In this document: positions 1 to 6,897 of the stretch, piece by piece
Position numbering within the stretch: position 1 is the stretch's first letter
How the letters are laid out: each line of letters starts with the position of its first letter
NCBI GenBank assembly: GCA_937868675.1
Contig: CALMNJ010000102.1
Location: 1 to 9,245, forward strand
Source: an uncultured Bacteroidota bacterium
Lineage (GTDB): Bacteria; Bacteroidota; Bacteroidia; B-17B0; Aurantibacillaceae
Direction: 5' to 3'
DNA: 9,245 nucleotides
The notes under the pieces: generated by a model
Databases searched by the model: none
The model's input: the letters and a program-made list of their open reading frames with translations, nothing else
Told to the model about the DNA's origin: nothing
Made by a program: the position numbers and the translations under genes

Positions 1-537
1 GGGTATCCACACGGCCTCAGCTATTTTGCAAATATTGGTTTTTACCTGAGTGTTTGATTTGCTGAAACTGCTGAAGTCGCTGTACGAATAAAGCACTTTG
101 GCCGCCTGGTTCATCAGATCAAAATCAAGGTCGCCATAAACATACCAGGTAAAGGGGTCTCTGAACGGATTTTTTTTTCTTCTTTTTTTTTTATTATAAA
201 CGCGTTGAAGCGCATCGTAACGTGCATGGGCTGTTTCTTTTACGGCCTGTATGTTTTGAATTGAAATGGCAGGAGGCAATACCGTATTGAATTTATAAAT
301 CCAGTGCTGCCGGTTACTAATCAGGTCCGCACATGAGCTATTGAAGTGGGCCACAAAATTGCGCGCGTTCACGCCGGTGTCTGTTCTCCCGCATCCCGTG
401 AGGCTGACCGGCTCTTTCAAAAGCATCGAAAGTTTTTCCTCAAGCACCTGCTGTACCGTGTTGGGGGTGTTCTCCTGTACCTGCCATCCGTTGAAAAAAC
501 TGCCATTATAGGACAAAGTCAAAAAAAACCGCGACAT
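1..537 (-). CDS. truA: tRNA pseudouridine synthase A, 5' part (C-terminus beyond left edge)
   Basis: TruA converts uridines 38-40 of the tRNA anticodon arm to pseudouridine. The minus-strand frame opens at ATG 537-535 and runs uninterrupted to the left edge, giving 179 residues of a protein that is usually about 250-270. Family motifs seen: the N-terminal strand with YNG...FNGWQVQ (about residues 10-21); the catalytic loop GCGRTDTGVNA (48-58) with the nucleophile Asp53; ARYDA then RVY (105-114), matching the conserved R-x-Y; KNPF (122-125); and SDFSSFSKSNTQVKTN followed by the W of AEAVW near the edge. Missing is the C-terminal part, roughly 70 or more residues. Odd: residues 116-121 are KKKRRK, where relatives have a largely hydrophobic strand (see the separate entry). 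The gene is divergent from rlmD with 42 bp between start codons. Identification is secure from the motifs; whether the enzyme is active depends on the odd stretch. Confidence 0.95.
   Translation of the reverse strand, partial: MSRFFLTLSYNGSFFNGWQVQENTPNTVQQVLEEKLSMLLKEPVSLTGCGRTDTGVNARNFVAHFNSSCADLISNRQHWIYKFNTVLPPAISIQNIQAVKETAHARYDALQRVYNKKKRRKKNPFRDPFTWYVYGDLDFDLMNQAAKVLYSYSDFSSFSKSNTQVKTNICKIAEAVWIP
169..195 (-). other. A-rich low-complexity tract inside truA
   Basis: On the coding (minus) strand these 27 bases are AAT, ten A, GAAG, nine A, then T. They encode N-K-K-K-R-R-K-K-N at residues 115-123 of TruA. The frame is kept on both sides and the spacing from the R-x-Y motif to KNPF matches that of family members I know, so this is not a simple indel. 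A basic run at this place is unusual for TruA. It may be a real variant, a slippage-prone tract or a sequence error. Confidence 0.7.
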
Positions 538-541
538 CGAG

Positions 542-549
542 CAAAGGTA
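542..549 (-). promoter_or_regulatory. Candidate -7 box for truA (TACCTTTG)
   Basis: The minus strand reads TACCTTTG, an exact match to the Bacteroidota housekeeping -7 consensus TAnnTTTG. It ends four bases before the truA ATG, so transcription would start at or next to the start codon (a leaderless or near-leaderless mRNA). No convincing -33 TTTG lies at the usual spacing. The box is seen directly; its function is inferred. Confidence 0.45.
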
Positions 550-558
550 AGATTTTAG

Positions 559-566
559 TACTTTAG
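559..566 (+). promoter_or_regulatory. Candidate -7 box for rlmD (TACTTTAG)
   Basis: TACTTTAG matches TAnnTTTG at all but one fixed position and lies 13 bases before the rlmD ATG. It sits back to back with the truA box within the 42-bp divergent gap, so the two promoters would compete for space. No clear -33 element is visible. Confidence 0.3.
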
Positions 567-579
567 CGGCCTGTAAATT

Positions 580-1992
580 ATGCCAAAAAACAAAAAGAAT
601 TTTGTACTCGAAAACCTGGAAGTGGTTGACATCAGTGCCGAAGGAAAGGCGATTGCGAGACACGACGGACTGGTCGTGTTTATTGATGGTGCTGTTCCCG
701 GCGATGTGGTGGATGTTTTGGTATATAAAAAGAAAAGCAGCTACGCCGAAGCGCGCACTCAACGTATCGTATCGCCTTCTGCCAAACGCACGGCTGCAGT
801 TTGCAGCCATTTCGGCACTTGCGGAGGTTGTAAATGGCAAAACCTTTCCTACGATGCACAACTTCAGTTTAAGCAGAAATATGTGTTCGATGCGTTTACG
901 CGTATAGGCAAACTTAGCTTTAGCGAAATACCCCCGGTGCTTCCAAACAGCGAGACCTATTATTACCGTAACAAATTGGAGTTTTCATTCTCAAACAAAA
1001 AGTGGCTCACCGCACAGCAAATGCAGGAAACCGAAAACATTGCGAATCGCGACGCGCTGGGGTTTCACATTCCGGGAATGTTCGACAAAATCCTGGATAT
1101 TGATAATTGCCATTTGCAGCAGGAACCAAGCAACAGTATCCGCAATGCCGTAAAAGAGTTTGCTCTTCAACGAAAACTCACTTTTTTTGATATCAGGAAT
1201 AAAACAGGATTCCTGCGTACCCTCATGATACGCACTGCCAGTACTGGCGAGGTGATGGTGCTGCTGGCAGTTTACGAGTGGCTCGAAAAAGAACTGTATG
1301 AGTTGCTTGACTTTTTGAAAGAAAAATTTCCGGACATTGCATCGCTGCAATACACACACAACAGCAAAGCCAACGATACACTTCAGGGCCTGGATATTAA
1401 AACTTGGTACGGCCGCGACCACATTATTGAACAAATGGAAGGGCTAAGGTTTAAAATAAGCGCCCGCTCCTTTTATCAAACCAATTCCAAACAGGCGTAT
1501 GAACTCTATAAAGTAACGCGCAACTTTGCCGGACTTACCGGCAATGAAGTGGTGTACGACCTTTATACAGGCACTGGTACCATCGCCAACTTTGTGGCCC
1601 GAAATGCACAAAAAGTAATCGGAATCGAATACGTGGAGGACGCCATTCTTGATGCCTGGCAAAACGCGAAAGAAAACAATATCACCAATACCATGTTTTT
1701 TGCAGGCGACATGAAAGATGTGTTGAACCCGGACTTCATAGCCGCACATGGTCGTCCCGATGTTATTATTACCGATCCGCCACGGGCCGGCATGCATGAG
1801 GATGTGGTTAAAACCATTCTGGCCGCCGCCGCACCAAAAGTAGTTTATGTAAGCTGTAATCCGGCCACTCAGGCCCGCGATCTTTCGCTGATGCAGGCCA
1901 GCTACAACATTGTTAGGGTGCAGCCGGTTGATATGTTTCCGCAAACGGCACACGTTGAAAACGTAGTCTTGCTCGGGCTAAAAACCAGCTAA
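580..1992 (+). CDS. rlmD: 23S rRNA (uracil-C5)-methyltransferase RlmD (RumA type)
   Basis: This enzyme uses SAM to methylate C5 of a uridine in 23S rRNA (U1939 in E. coli). The 470-residue protein has the expected order of parts: an N-terminal TRAM-like OB fold (about 8-65); the 4Fe-4S cysteines C75, C81, C84 (C-x5-C-G-G-C) and C177, which correspond to the four cluster ligands of E. coli RumA; a central RNA-binding region; and a C-terminal Rossmann methyltransferase domain with the SAM loop DLYTGTGT (327-334), DPPRAG (399-404), the nucleophile Cys426 in SCNPAT, and the catalytic Glu460 in the C-terminal HVE motif. All key residues are present, so it should be functional. The related enzymes RlmC and TrmA are less likely: TrmA lacks the cluster, and the TRAM domain favours RlmD. 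The start is the first ATG after the candidate promoter. It is probably transcribed alone; accC follows 64 bp downstream. Confidence 0.95.
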   Translation: MPKNKKNFVLENLEVVDISAEGKAIARHDGLVVFIDGAVPGDVVDVLVYKKKSSYAEARTQRIVSPSAKRTAAVCSHFGTCGGCKWQNLSYDAQLQFKQKYVFDAFTRIGKLSFSEIPPVLPNSETYYYRNKLEFSFSNKKWLTAQQMQETENIANRDALGFHIPGMFDKILDIDNCHLQQEPSNSIRNAVKEFALQRKLTFFDIRNKTGFLRTLMIRTASTGEVMVLLAVYEWLEKELYELLDFLKEKFPDIASLQYTHNSKANDTLQGLDIKTWYGRDHIIEQMEGLRFKISARSFYQTNSKQAYELYKVTRNFAGLTGNEVVYDLYTGTGTIANFVARNAQKVIGIEYVEDAILDAWQNAKENNITNTMFFAGDMKDVLNPDFIAAHGRPDVIITDPPRAGMHEDVVKTILAAAAPKVVYVSCNPATQARDLSLMQASYNIVRVQPVDMFPQTAHVENVVLLGLKTS

Positions 1993-2044
1993 AGCACGCC
2001 GAGCAATCTGGCCATGCTGTCTTTTATTTCCTATCTTTAAAAAG

Positions 2045-2052
2045 TAATTTAG
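2045..2052 (+). promoter_or_regulatory. Candidate -7 box for the biotin carboxylase gene (TAATTTAG)
   Basis: TAATTTAG matches TAnnTTTG with one mismatch and ends exactly four bases before the ATG at 2057, the same geometry as at truA and at the gene starting at 4355. A second, equally imperfect box, TATCTTTA, lies at 2032-2039 in the same gap and would give a leader of about 10-15 bases. I cannot choose between them. Confidence 0.3.
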
Positions 2053-2056
2053 CTGT

Positions 2057-3544
2057 ATGAAAAAAATACTGGTTGCCAACCGCGGCGAAATAGCCTTGCG
2101 TGTCATGCGCAGTGCCCGTGAAATGGGAATAAAAACCGTTGCGGTATTTTCTGAAGCCGACCGCAATGCGCTATTTGTTCGTTATGCCGACGAAGCGGTT
2201 TGTATCGGACCTCCGCCAAGCTCACAATCCTATCTGCGAGGCGATAAAATTATTGAAGTGTGCAGGCAGCTTAACGTGGATGCCATACATCCGGGCTATG
2301 GATTTTTGAGTGAGAACGCCGATTTTGCCCGTAAAGTAAGGGCCGCCGGCTTAATTTTTATTGGTCCGAGTCCCGAAAGCATGGACATGATGGGCGATAA
2401 GCTGAGTGCAAAAGCTACAGCAAAAAAATTCAAGGTACCCATGATACCGGGTTCTGATGGTGCGATAAGTGATGTAAATGAAGCCATTAAAGTGGCGCGG
2501 GAAGTGGGATTCCCATTATTGATAAAGGCAAGCGCCGGCGGTGGAGGCAAGGGCATGCGCCTGGTAGAACGCGAGGAGGATATTGAGGAACAAATGAAAC
2601 TGGCTGTGAGCGAGGCTATTTCGGCTTTTGGTAACGGCGCCGTTTTCATAGAGCGATATGCCAGCGGACCCCGCCATATTGAAATACAGCTTCTGGCCGA
2701 TAATCATGGCAACTGCGTTTACCTTTTTGAGCGCGAATGCAGCATCCAGCGCAGACATCAAAAGGTAATAGAAGAGGCGCCAAGCTGCGTACTCACTCCT
2801 GAGTTGCGTGAAGCAATGGGGAAGTGCGCCGTTGATGTGGCCAAAGCCTGTAACTACAGCGGAGCCGGAACCGTTGAATTTTTAGTTGACGACAAACTCA
2901 ACTTTTATTTCCTTGAAATGAATACCCGCCTGCAGGTGGAACATCCGGTTTCGGAATTTATTACCGGCCTCGATCTTGTAAAAGAACAAATAAAAGTGGC
3001 CCGCAACGAAAAACTGAGCTTTACGCAACAGGATCTCAAAATAAACGGCCATGCCCTCGAGGTACGAGTATGTGCCGAGGACCCGGCCAACAATTTTTTA
3101 CCGGATATTGGCAAACTCCTGGTGTATAAAACACCCTCGGGCCCCGGCGTTCGGGTTGACGATAGTTTTGAGGAAGGAATGGATATTCCAATCTACTACG
3201 ACCCCATGATTTCAAAACTTATTGTACACGGTAAAAACCGCACCGAAGCCATTGAAAAAATGCTGAGGGCGATTGACGACTACCGCATAGTTGGAGTAGA
3301 AACCACACTCGAGTTCTGCAAGTTTGTGCTGAATCATGAGGCGTTTGTGAGTGGAAAATTCGACACCGGATTTATAAAAAAACACTTTACACCCGACGTG
3401 CTGACCACTCCGCAAAATATGGAACTGGAAGAAGTGGCGGTATTGGCCGGAATTTTGGCATTTAACGATTCAGCCACAAAATCAGGATCGGCTTCGGCCG
3501 ATGGTGTTAAAAAAAGTAAATGGAAAGAAAACCGACTCAATTAA
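2057..3544 (+). CDS. accC: Biotin carboxylase subunit of an acyl-CoA (acetyl-/propionyl-CoA) carboxylase
   Basis: It carboxylates the biotin of a carrier protein using ATP and bicarbonate, the first half-reaction of acetyl-CoA or propionyl-CoA carboxylase. The 495-residue protein shows the N-terminal biotin carboxylase domain from its first residues (KKILVANRGEIALRV), HPGYGFLSEN (78-87), the ATP-grasp glycine loop SAGGGGKGM (159-167) and the C-terminal domain through about 440. Residues corresponding to the E. coli catalytic set are present: K115, K157, H207, E274, E287, N289, R291 and R337, with EMNTRLQVEHPV intact (287-298). The C-terminus goes beyond the roughly 450-residue E. coli AccC. 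A Ser/Ala/Gly/Lys linker (about 470-486) leads to SKWKENR, a tail I associate with Bacteroidota homologues of about 480-500 residues. No biotin carrier or carboxyltransferase gene adjoins it, so the partner is encoded elsewhere and the substrate (acetyl- or propionyl-CoA) cannot be settled here. Confidence 0.92.
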   Translation: MKKILVANRGEIALRVMRSAREMGIKTVAVFSEADRNALFVRYADEAVCIGPPPSSQSYLRGDKIIEVCRQLNVDAIHPGYGFLSENADFARKVRAAGLIFIGPSPESMDMMGDKLSAKATAKKFKVPMIPGSDGAISDVNEAIKVAREVGFPLLIKASAGGGGKGMRLVEREEDIEEQMKLAVSEAISAFGNGAVFIERYASGPRHIEIQLLADNHGNCVYLFERECSIQRRHQKVIEEAPSCVLTPELREAMGKCAVDVAKACNYSGAGTVEFLVDDKLNFYFLEMNTRLQVEHPVSEFITGLDLVKEQIKVARNEKLSFTQQDLKINGHALEVRVCAEDPANNFLPDIGKLLVYKTPSGPGVRVDDSFEEGMDIPIYYDPMISKLIVHGKNRTEAIEKMLRAIDDYRIVGVETTLEFCKFVLNHEAFVSGKFDTGFIKKHFTPDVLTTPQNMELEEVAVLAGILAFNDSATKSGSASADGVKKSKWKENRLN

Positions 3545-3634
3545 AACAACCCTGGGTCGTTAACTTATTTTAATAATAACCCCGGCTTTTCGCTCAGCAA
3601 CCCGACCCGTTTACTAACTATCTTAAAGTAGCGG

Positions 3635-3665
3635 TTGCAGGCACGAAACTTGTGGGTTACCTTTA
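3635..3665 (+). promoter_or_regulatory. Candidate promoter for the DUF4294 gene
   Basis: TTG (3635-3637) and TACCTTTA (3658-3665) are separated by 20 bases. This agrees with the Bacteroidota arrangement of a TTG-containing -33 element and a TAnnTTTG -7 element, with one mismatch in the latter. It predicts a leader of roughly 20 bases before the ATG at 3691. The rest of the 146-bp gap 3545-3690 holds no gene and no clear terminator hairpin. Confidence 0.4.
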
Positions 3666-3690
3666 ACGTAAGACAACATTAACAGGAAAG

Positions 3691-4332
3691 ATGAACCAGC
3701 GACCGAACATAAAAACTCCGCTGCCAAAAACACTGGCCCTGCTTTTTTTTATTTTCAGCCTTTCCATCTCAAAATCACAAGTTAATCCGGCTTACGATAT
3801 TTTAAATGCACCCCAAAACGGGATACGAACTCTGGCAACCGTTGTGAATGGCGACACGCTTCCCTTGGTGAATCTTGAAACAGTTGAGGTTTTTACCGAA
3901 TACACTTTTAAAACACAAAAACAGCGTGAAAAATGGACCAGTATCAGACACAATGTAAAGGTAGTGTATCCATACGCCATACTTGCGGCTGCTAAATTGA
4001 AGGAATATGATGTGGCGCTTACAAAAATCCCGACAGAAAAAGAACGCAAAGCCTTTATAAAAAACTGCGAAAAAGACCTGCGCGCCGAATTTGAAGATCA
4101 GTTGAAAGGGCTTACTGTGACACAGGGTGTGATTTTGATGAAATTGATAAACCGCGAAACCGGCAAAACAACCTACGATGTGGTGAAACAGCTTAGAGGT
4201 GGATTTCAGGCCACGATGTGGCAAACAGTAGCCCGGATATTTGGTCATAACATGAAAGTGGAATACGATAGCGCCGAGGAAGATATTATGATTGAGCGGG
4301 CCATAAAACTGATTGAGGACGGCAGGTTTTGA
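3691..4332 (+). CDS. Secreted DUF4294 family protein
   Basis: The 213-residue protein has an N-terminal signal peptide: a basic n-region (1-13), a hydrophobic core LALLFFIFSLSIS (15-27), and probable cleavage near SKSQ (28-30). No lipobox cysteine is present, so it is probably periplasmic or surface-exposed and soluble. The mature part matches my recollection of DUF4294, a Bacteroidota family of unknown function: NGDTLPLVNLETVEVF (53-68), the basic stretch with VKVVYPYAILAAAKL (89-103), then a helical region with ERKAFIKNCEKDLRAEFE (118-135) and GLTVTQGVILMKLINRETG (140-158). No enzyme motif is recognised. It has its own candidate promoter and is followed after 22 bp by another small secreted protein on the same strand, so the two may be expressed together. 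Family assignment is by remembered pattern; function is unknown. Confidence 0.85.
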   Translation: MNQRPNIKTPLPKTLALLFFIFSLSISKSQVNPAYDILNAPQNGIRTLATVVNGDTLPLVNLETVEVFTEYTFKTQKQREKWTSIRHNVKVVYPYAILAAAKLKEYDVALTKIPTEKERKAFIKNCEKDLRAEFEDQLKGLTVTQGVILMKLINRETGKTTYDVVKQLRGGFQATMWQTVARIFGHNMKVEYDSAEEDIMIERAIKLIEDGRF

Positions 4333-4342
4333 TTAAATTCAT

Positions 4343-4350
4343 TACCTTAG
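4343..4350 (+). promoter_or_regulatory. Candidate -7 box upstream of the five-cysteine protein gene (TACCTTAG)
   Basis: TACCTTAG differs from TAnnTTTG at one position and ends four bases before the ATG at 4355, as at truA and accC. If used, it gives an almost leaderless transcript separate from the DUF4294 gene. The alternative is simple read-through across the 22-bp gap. A TTTTG at 4327-4331 is too close to be a standard -33. Confidence 0.3.
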
Positions 4351-4354
4351 TCCC

Positions 4355-4993
4355 ATGCGTATATTCACAGTTTTATTTTTATTCTTAACTCTTACCGTAA
4401 GTTCGCAAACAAAAAAATCTGTTGCTGGAACCAAGACCCCTGCACCCGACTCGGTTGCAGCTCCGGTTGTGGAGGCCGATACAACTGATCCTGTTGAAGA
4501 GTCGCTTAAAGCCGAAAGAAAATTTGGTGTTTATACCCGTAAGCCGCGCAAATCTGATAAAAGGATGAAGTTGTGCATCAATCTTGTCAGCCCCACGGCT
4601 ATGTACAATCTTTGCGTGAACGATTCCATTTGCAAATACCCCGAAAAATCCAGGATTTTGTTCGAAAAAAGCGAGGGCGATTCAACCTTCGCTCTGGTGT
4701 TTGTAGAGGCATTCACAAAAGTAAACGACAGGCCCCAGTGCGATGCCGGCAAAGAAACCAAACTCTTTTTTATCCGATGGAATACCAATACCAATAAGGC
4801 CACCTGGAAACAACGCACGGTTTCATCATGCATTAAAGTTATTACCAACATGACCAAAGATCCCATTATTAACTGGGACGGTAGCGCACCCCTCATCGTA
4901 AATTACCACAAGGGAGGAAACAACTTTATTGAACTTAAGTTCGATCCGCAGAACTATAAGCTTGGTTTTCAGAGTTCGGCCGCTGCTGAATAA
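4355..4993 (+). CDS. Uncharacterised secreted protein with five cysteines
   Basis: I do not recognise this 212-residue protein. It begins with a signal peptide (RIFTVLFLFLTLTVSSQ, residues 2-18, likely cleaved after SSQ). A low-complexity Ala/Pro/Thr/Val/Asp linker follows (about 20-50), then a strongly basic patch (RKPRKSDKRMK, 62-72), and then a compact region (about 73-206) with alternating hydrophobic residues suggesting a beta-rich fold. Cysteines are at 74, 87, 93, 129 and 159, an odd number, so at least one would be unpaired if disulfides form in the periplasm. No lipobox, anchor or C-terminal sorting domain is seen. It follows the DUF4294 gene by 22 bp and is the last plus-strand gene before the convergent signalling operon. 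Coding is supported by the intact frame, the signal peptide and the genomic fit; function is unknown. Confidence 0.75.
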   Translation: MRIFTVLFLFLTLTVSSQTKKSVAGTKTPAPDSVAAPVVEADTTDPVEESLKAERKFGVYTRKPRKSDKRMKLCINLVSPTAMYNLCVNDSICKYPEKSRILFEKSEGDSTFALVFVEAFTKVNDRPQCDAGKETKLFFIRWNTNTNKATWKQRTVSSCIKVITNMTKDPIINWDGSAPLIVNYHKGGNNFIELKFDPQNYKLGFQSSAAAE

Positions 4994-4999
4994 TTCAGC
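4985..4999 (+). repeat. Short perfect hairpin with the stop codon in its loop
   Basis: GCTGAA and TTCAGC form a perfect 6-bp stem whose three-base loop is the TAA stop codon of the preceding gene. No run of T follows, so it is not a standard intrinsic terminator. It could protect the mRNA end or be chance. Confidence 0.4.
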
Positions 5000-5005
5000 G
5001 TTCCT

Positions 5006-5051
5006 AAGCGCGCCTGCTTGATTTTGCGATTTCTCTTTACCCTACGCGCTT
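5006..5051. terminator. Inverted repeat between convergent genes, possible terminator
   Basis: AAGCGCG (5006-5012) and CGCGCTT (5045-5051) are perfect 7-bp inverted arms around a 32-base loop, followed on the plus strand by TAAAAAT. It lies in the 112-bp gap between the plus-strand gene ending at 4993 and the minus-strand operon ending at 5106, where a bidirectional terminator is expected. The long loop and lack of a T run make the assignment weak. Confidence 0.3.
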
Positions 5052-5105
5052 TAAAAATGCAGTCGAATATTCCTCAACAAACGGTATCAGTTTAAACACA
5101 CGGGC

Positions 5106-5852
5106 TCAAACACCAAGCATGTCTTTTAGTTTTGAGTAAGCGGTTCGGCTTATAGGTACTTTTTTTCCGGATTTAAGAAGGGCTACATAGCTGTTTTTTT
5201 CGAGCGGCTCAATCCGGGTGAGTTGTTTAAGATTAATAATATAAGAACGGTGTGCCCTGAAAAACTGCAACGGGTCCAATACGGATTCGTAGTGATTCAT
5301 TGTTTTCTTCTTGAGAAAATAGCTGTTAGCCGTAAAGATTTTCACGTAATCGTCGAATGCTTCCATGTATAGGATCTCATCAACCGGCACGATGCTTATC
5401 TCAGAATTATTGCGTACCACAATCCGGTTTTTCTCCTCCGGTTGCCGCGCACTGTTTTCAAGTAAGTGTTTTACATTTTCTTCCCGGCTTTCGTCATTCA
5501 TTCGTTGCCGCCATTTTTCAATGGCAGAATAAAAGCGCTCTTTACTGAATGGCTTGAGAAGATAATCAATGGCATTGGCCTCAAACGCTTTGATAGCGTA
5601 TTCGTCGAAGGCGGTGGTAAATATAACCGAAGGCACTGTGTCAAGCATCTCCAGCATTTCAAACCCATTAATTTTTGGCATTTGAATGTCAAGAAAAACG
5701 AGGTCTGGTTTAAATTGCATGATAGCTTTCACACCCTCAAATCCATTGTTGCACTCCGCAACTATTTCAAATCCAGGCCGGGCCTGAAGGTACTCGCACA
5801 CAATGCTCCGTGCCAGGGGTTCGTCGTCAACGATGATCACTTTTTTGCTCAT
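5106..5852 (-). CDS. LytTR-family response regulator
   Basis: This is a two-component regulator of the LytR/AlgR class: the kinase encoded just upstream would phosphorylate its receiver domain and the LytTR domain would bind promoter DNA. In the 248 residues, the receiver spans about 3-118, with the acidic pair D9/D10, phosphoacceptor D55 in LVFLDIQMP, T79 and the conserved K100 before P101. A charged linker (about 118-142) leads to the LytTR domain (about 143-247), with IVPVDEILYMEAFDDYVKI (154-172) and the signature FFRAHRSYIINLKQL (197-211). All phosphorylation residues are intact. Its ATG shares four bases (ATGA, 5849-5852) with the kinase stop, so translation is probably coupled. Direct repeats upstream of the operon (8152-8187) are a plausible target for it. 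Genes named lytT, ypdB or algR belong to the same class; no specific name is justified. Confidence 0.95.
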   Translation of the reverse strand: MSKKVIIVDDEPLARSIVCEYLQARPGFEIVAECNNGFEGVKAIMQFKPDLVFLDIQMPKINGFEMLEMLDTVPSVIFTTAFDEYAIKAFEANAIDYLLKPFSKERFYSAIEKWRQRMNDESREENVKHLLENSARQPEEKNRIVVRNNSEISIVPVDEILYMEAFDDYVKIFTANSYFLKKKTMNHYESVLDPLQFFRAHRSYIINLKQLTRIEPLEKNSYVALLKSGKKVPISRTAYSKLKDMLGV

Positions 5853-6892
5853 GACGTTTGTGGAATTTTAAGCCGGGTAACAAATGTGTTTTCCGTTTTT
5901 TCTGTACTAAGCAAATCGTTGCGCGAATACAGCAGGAACAACCGGCGCTGAATGGAACTGAGCCCAAAGCCTGTGCCGCGACTGGCGCCCAGGGTTTTCT
6001 CATCAAACGGATTCCGCACTTCAAGTACGAGGTAATTATTACTCAACATGGAGCTGATCATTATAGTGACCTCATCAACCGTTCCGTACACACCAAATTT
6101 AATGGCGTTTTCAACAACTGGTTGTAATAACAGTGGTGGAATTTTTGCATCCATGGCTTTTTCGTCAAGCTCAAGTGTTACATTCATGCGATGGCCAAAA
6201 CGCACTTTTTCAATGTCGAGATATAACTCAAGGTGCTCCATGTCCTCCTTAAGGCTTATGATCTGGTTTTCGTCTTTGCGCAGGGTGCCCCGCAGAAAAT
6301 CTGATAACTGCTGTATCATTTTTCTTGCCAAATCGGGCTTTGATCCGGCAAGTGCGCTGATAGAGTTGAGGCTGTTAAACAAAAAATGGGGTTGCAGTTG
6401 CTGCCGCAGCTTGGCCAGTTCGGCCTCGCGTGCCAGTTGTTCGGTTTGGTTTTTGCGCTGCGATTCTTTCTGCTGGTCTTCAATCACGTTCCAAAGCCAG
6501 TTAAGTACACTCACAAACGAGAGCATCAGAAACGAAAAACCGAAACGAATCGGTATGGAATTGGTTACAAATTCAGTATATGAAACATCACCCGGAAAAA
6601 AATAGAGCAAAATCCACTTAATTCCGGTGCAAAACAGGGCGGTAATGCTCACAGCAAACACCAGTCTGAACAATCGCTGACCAAGGCCTGGCTGATAAAA
6701 CCGGTAAAGGATCACTGCACTCAGGCAAACCAGTGCAAGCAAAAAACTGGAAATGGCCGCATCCCCAAAGGAGAGTTTCCAGCTAAGGCCCATCCGGTGC
6801 AGAATAAATGCATGAATGAGCAGCCATACCAGCCACCATGCGGCATAAGCGAGCGCAAAATTACGGATAGAATATCGCAGGTTCCAGCTCAA
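5849..6892 (-). CDS. LytS-type membrane sensor histidine kinase
   Basis: A sensor kinase of the His_kinase (PF06580) class, partner of the LytTR regulator with which it overlaps by four bases. The 347-residue protein has four predicted membrane helices (about 11-31, 45-64, 74-97, 113-134) with very short connections and no extracytoplasmic sensor domain. A coiled-coil-like charged helix (about 137-165) follows, then the H box LQPHFLFNSLNSIS (166-179) with phosphoacceptor His169, the N box PPLLLQPVVENAIKFG (252-267) and the G box GTGFGLSSIQRRL (306-318). This layout suggests that the signal is sensed in the membrane or through a partner such as the LiaF-like protein of the same operon. The start is TTG (6892-6890), five bases after the stop of the DUF4288 gene. 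I find no ATG between that stop and the first helix, and the first in-frame Met (residue 34) would remove helix 1, so TTG is the best start and may keep kinase levels low. Confidence 0.93.
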   Translation of the reverse strand: MSWNLRYSIRNFALAYAAWWLVWLLIHAFILHRMGLSWKLSFGDAAISSFLLALVCLSAVILYRFYQPGLGQRLFRLVFAVSITALFCTGIKWILLYFFPGDVSYTEFVTNSIPIRFGFSFLMLSFVSVLNWLWNVIEDQQKESQRKNQTEQLAREAELAKLRQQLQPHFLFNSLNSISALAGSKPDLARKMIQQLSDFLRGTLRKDENQIISLKEDMEHLELYLDIEKVRFGHRMNVTLELDEKAMDAKIPPLLLQPVVENAIKFGVYGTVDEVTIMISSMLSNNYLVLEVRNPFDEKTLGASRGTGFGLSSIQRRLFLLYSRNDLLSTEKTENTFVTRLKIPQTS

Positions 6893-6897
6893 ACGGT

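Noticed and set aside
346..558. Plus-strand 70-residue open frame
   Set aside because: It lies antisense over the clearly conserved truA sequence and has no recognisable motif.
1444..1953. Minus-strand 169-residue open frame
   Set aside because: It is a shadow of rlmD, whose methyltransferase motifs occupy the opposite strand.
3550..3608. GGGTCG and CGACCC arms after accC as a terminator
   Set aside because: Only six base pairs around a loop of about 45 bases and no T run; too weak to call.
3802..4248. Minus-strand 148-residue open frame
   Set aside because: It is antisense to the DUF4294 gene; rich in C, F and H, as expected from antisense translation, with no promoter or family motif.
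5080..5086. AACGGTA in the convergent gap as a further LytTR-like site
   Set aside because: It is a single half-site with no partner at 21 bp and no promoter beside it.
6048..6605. Plus-strand 185-residue open frame with many serines and arginines
   Set aside because: It is antisense to the histidine kinase H and N boxes; its composition is that of a reversed coding strand.
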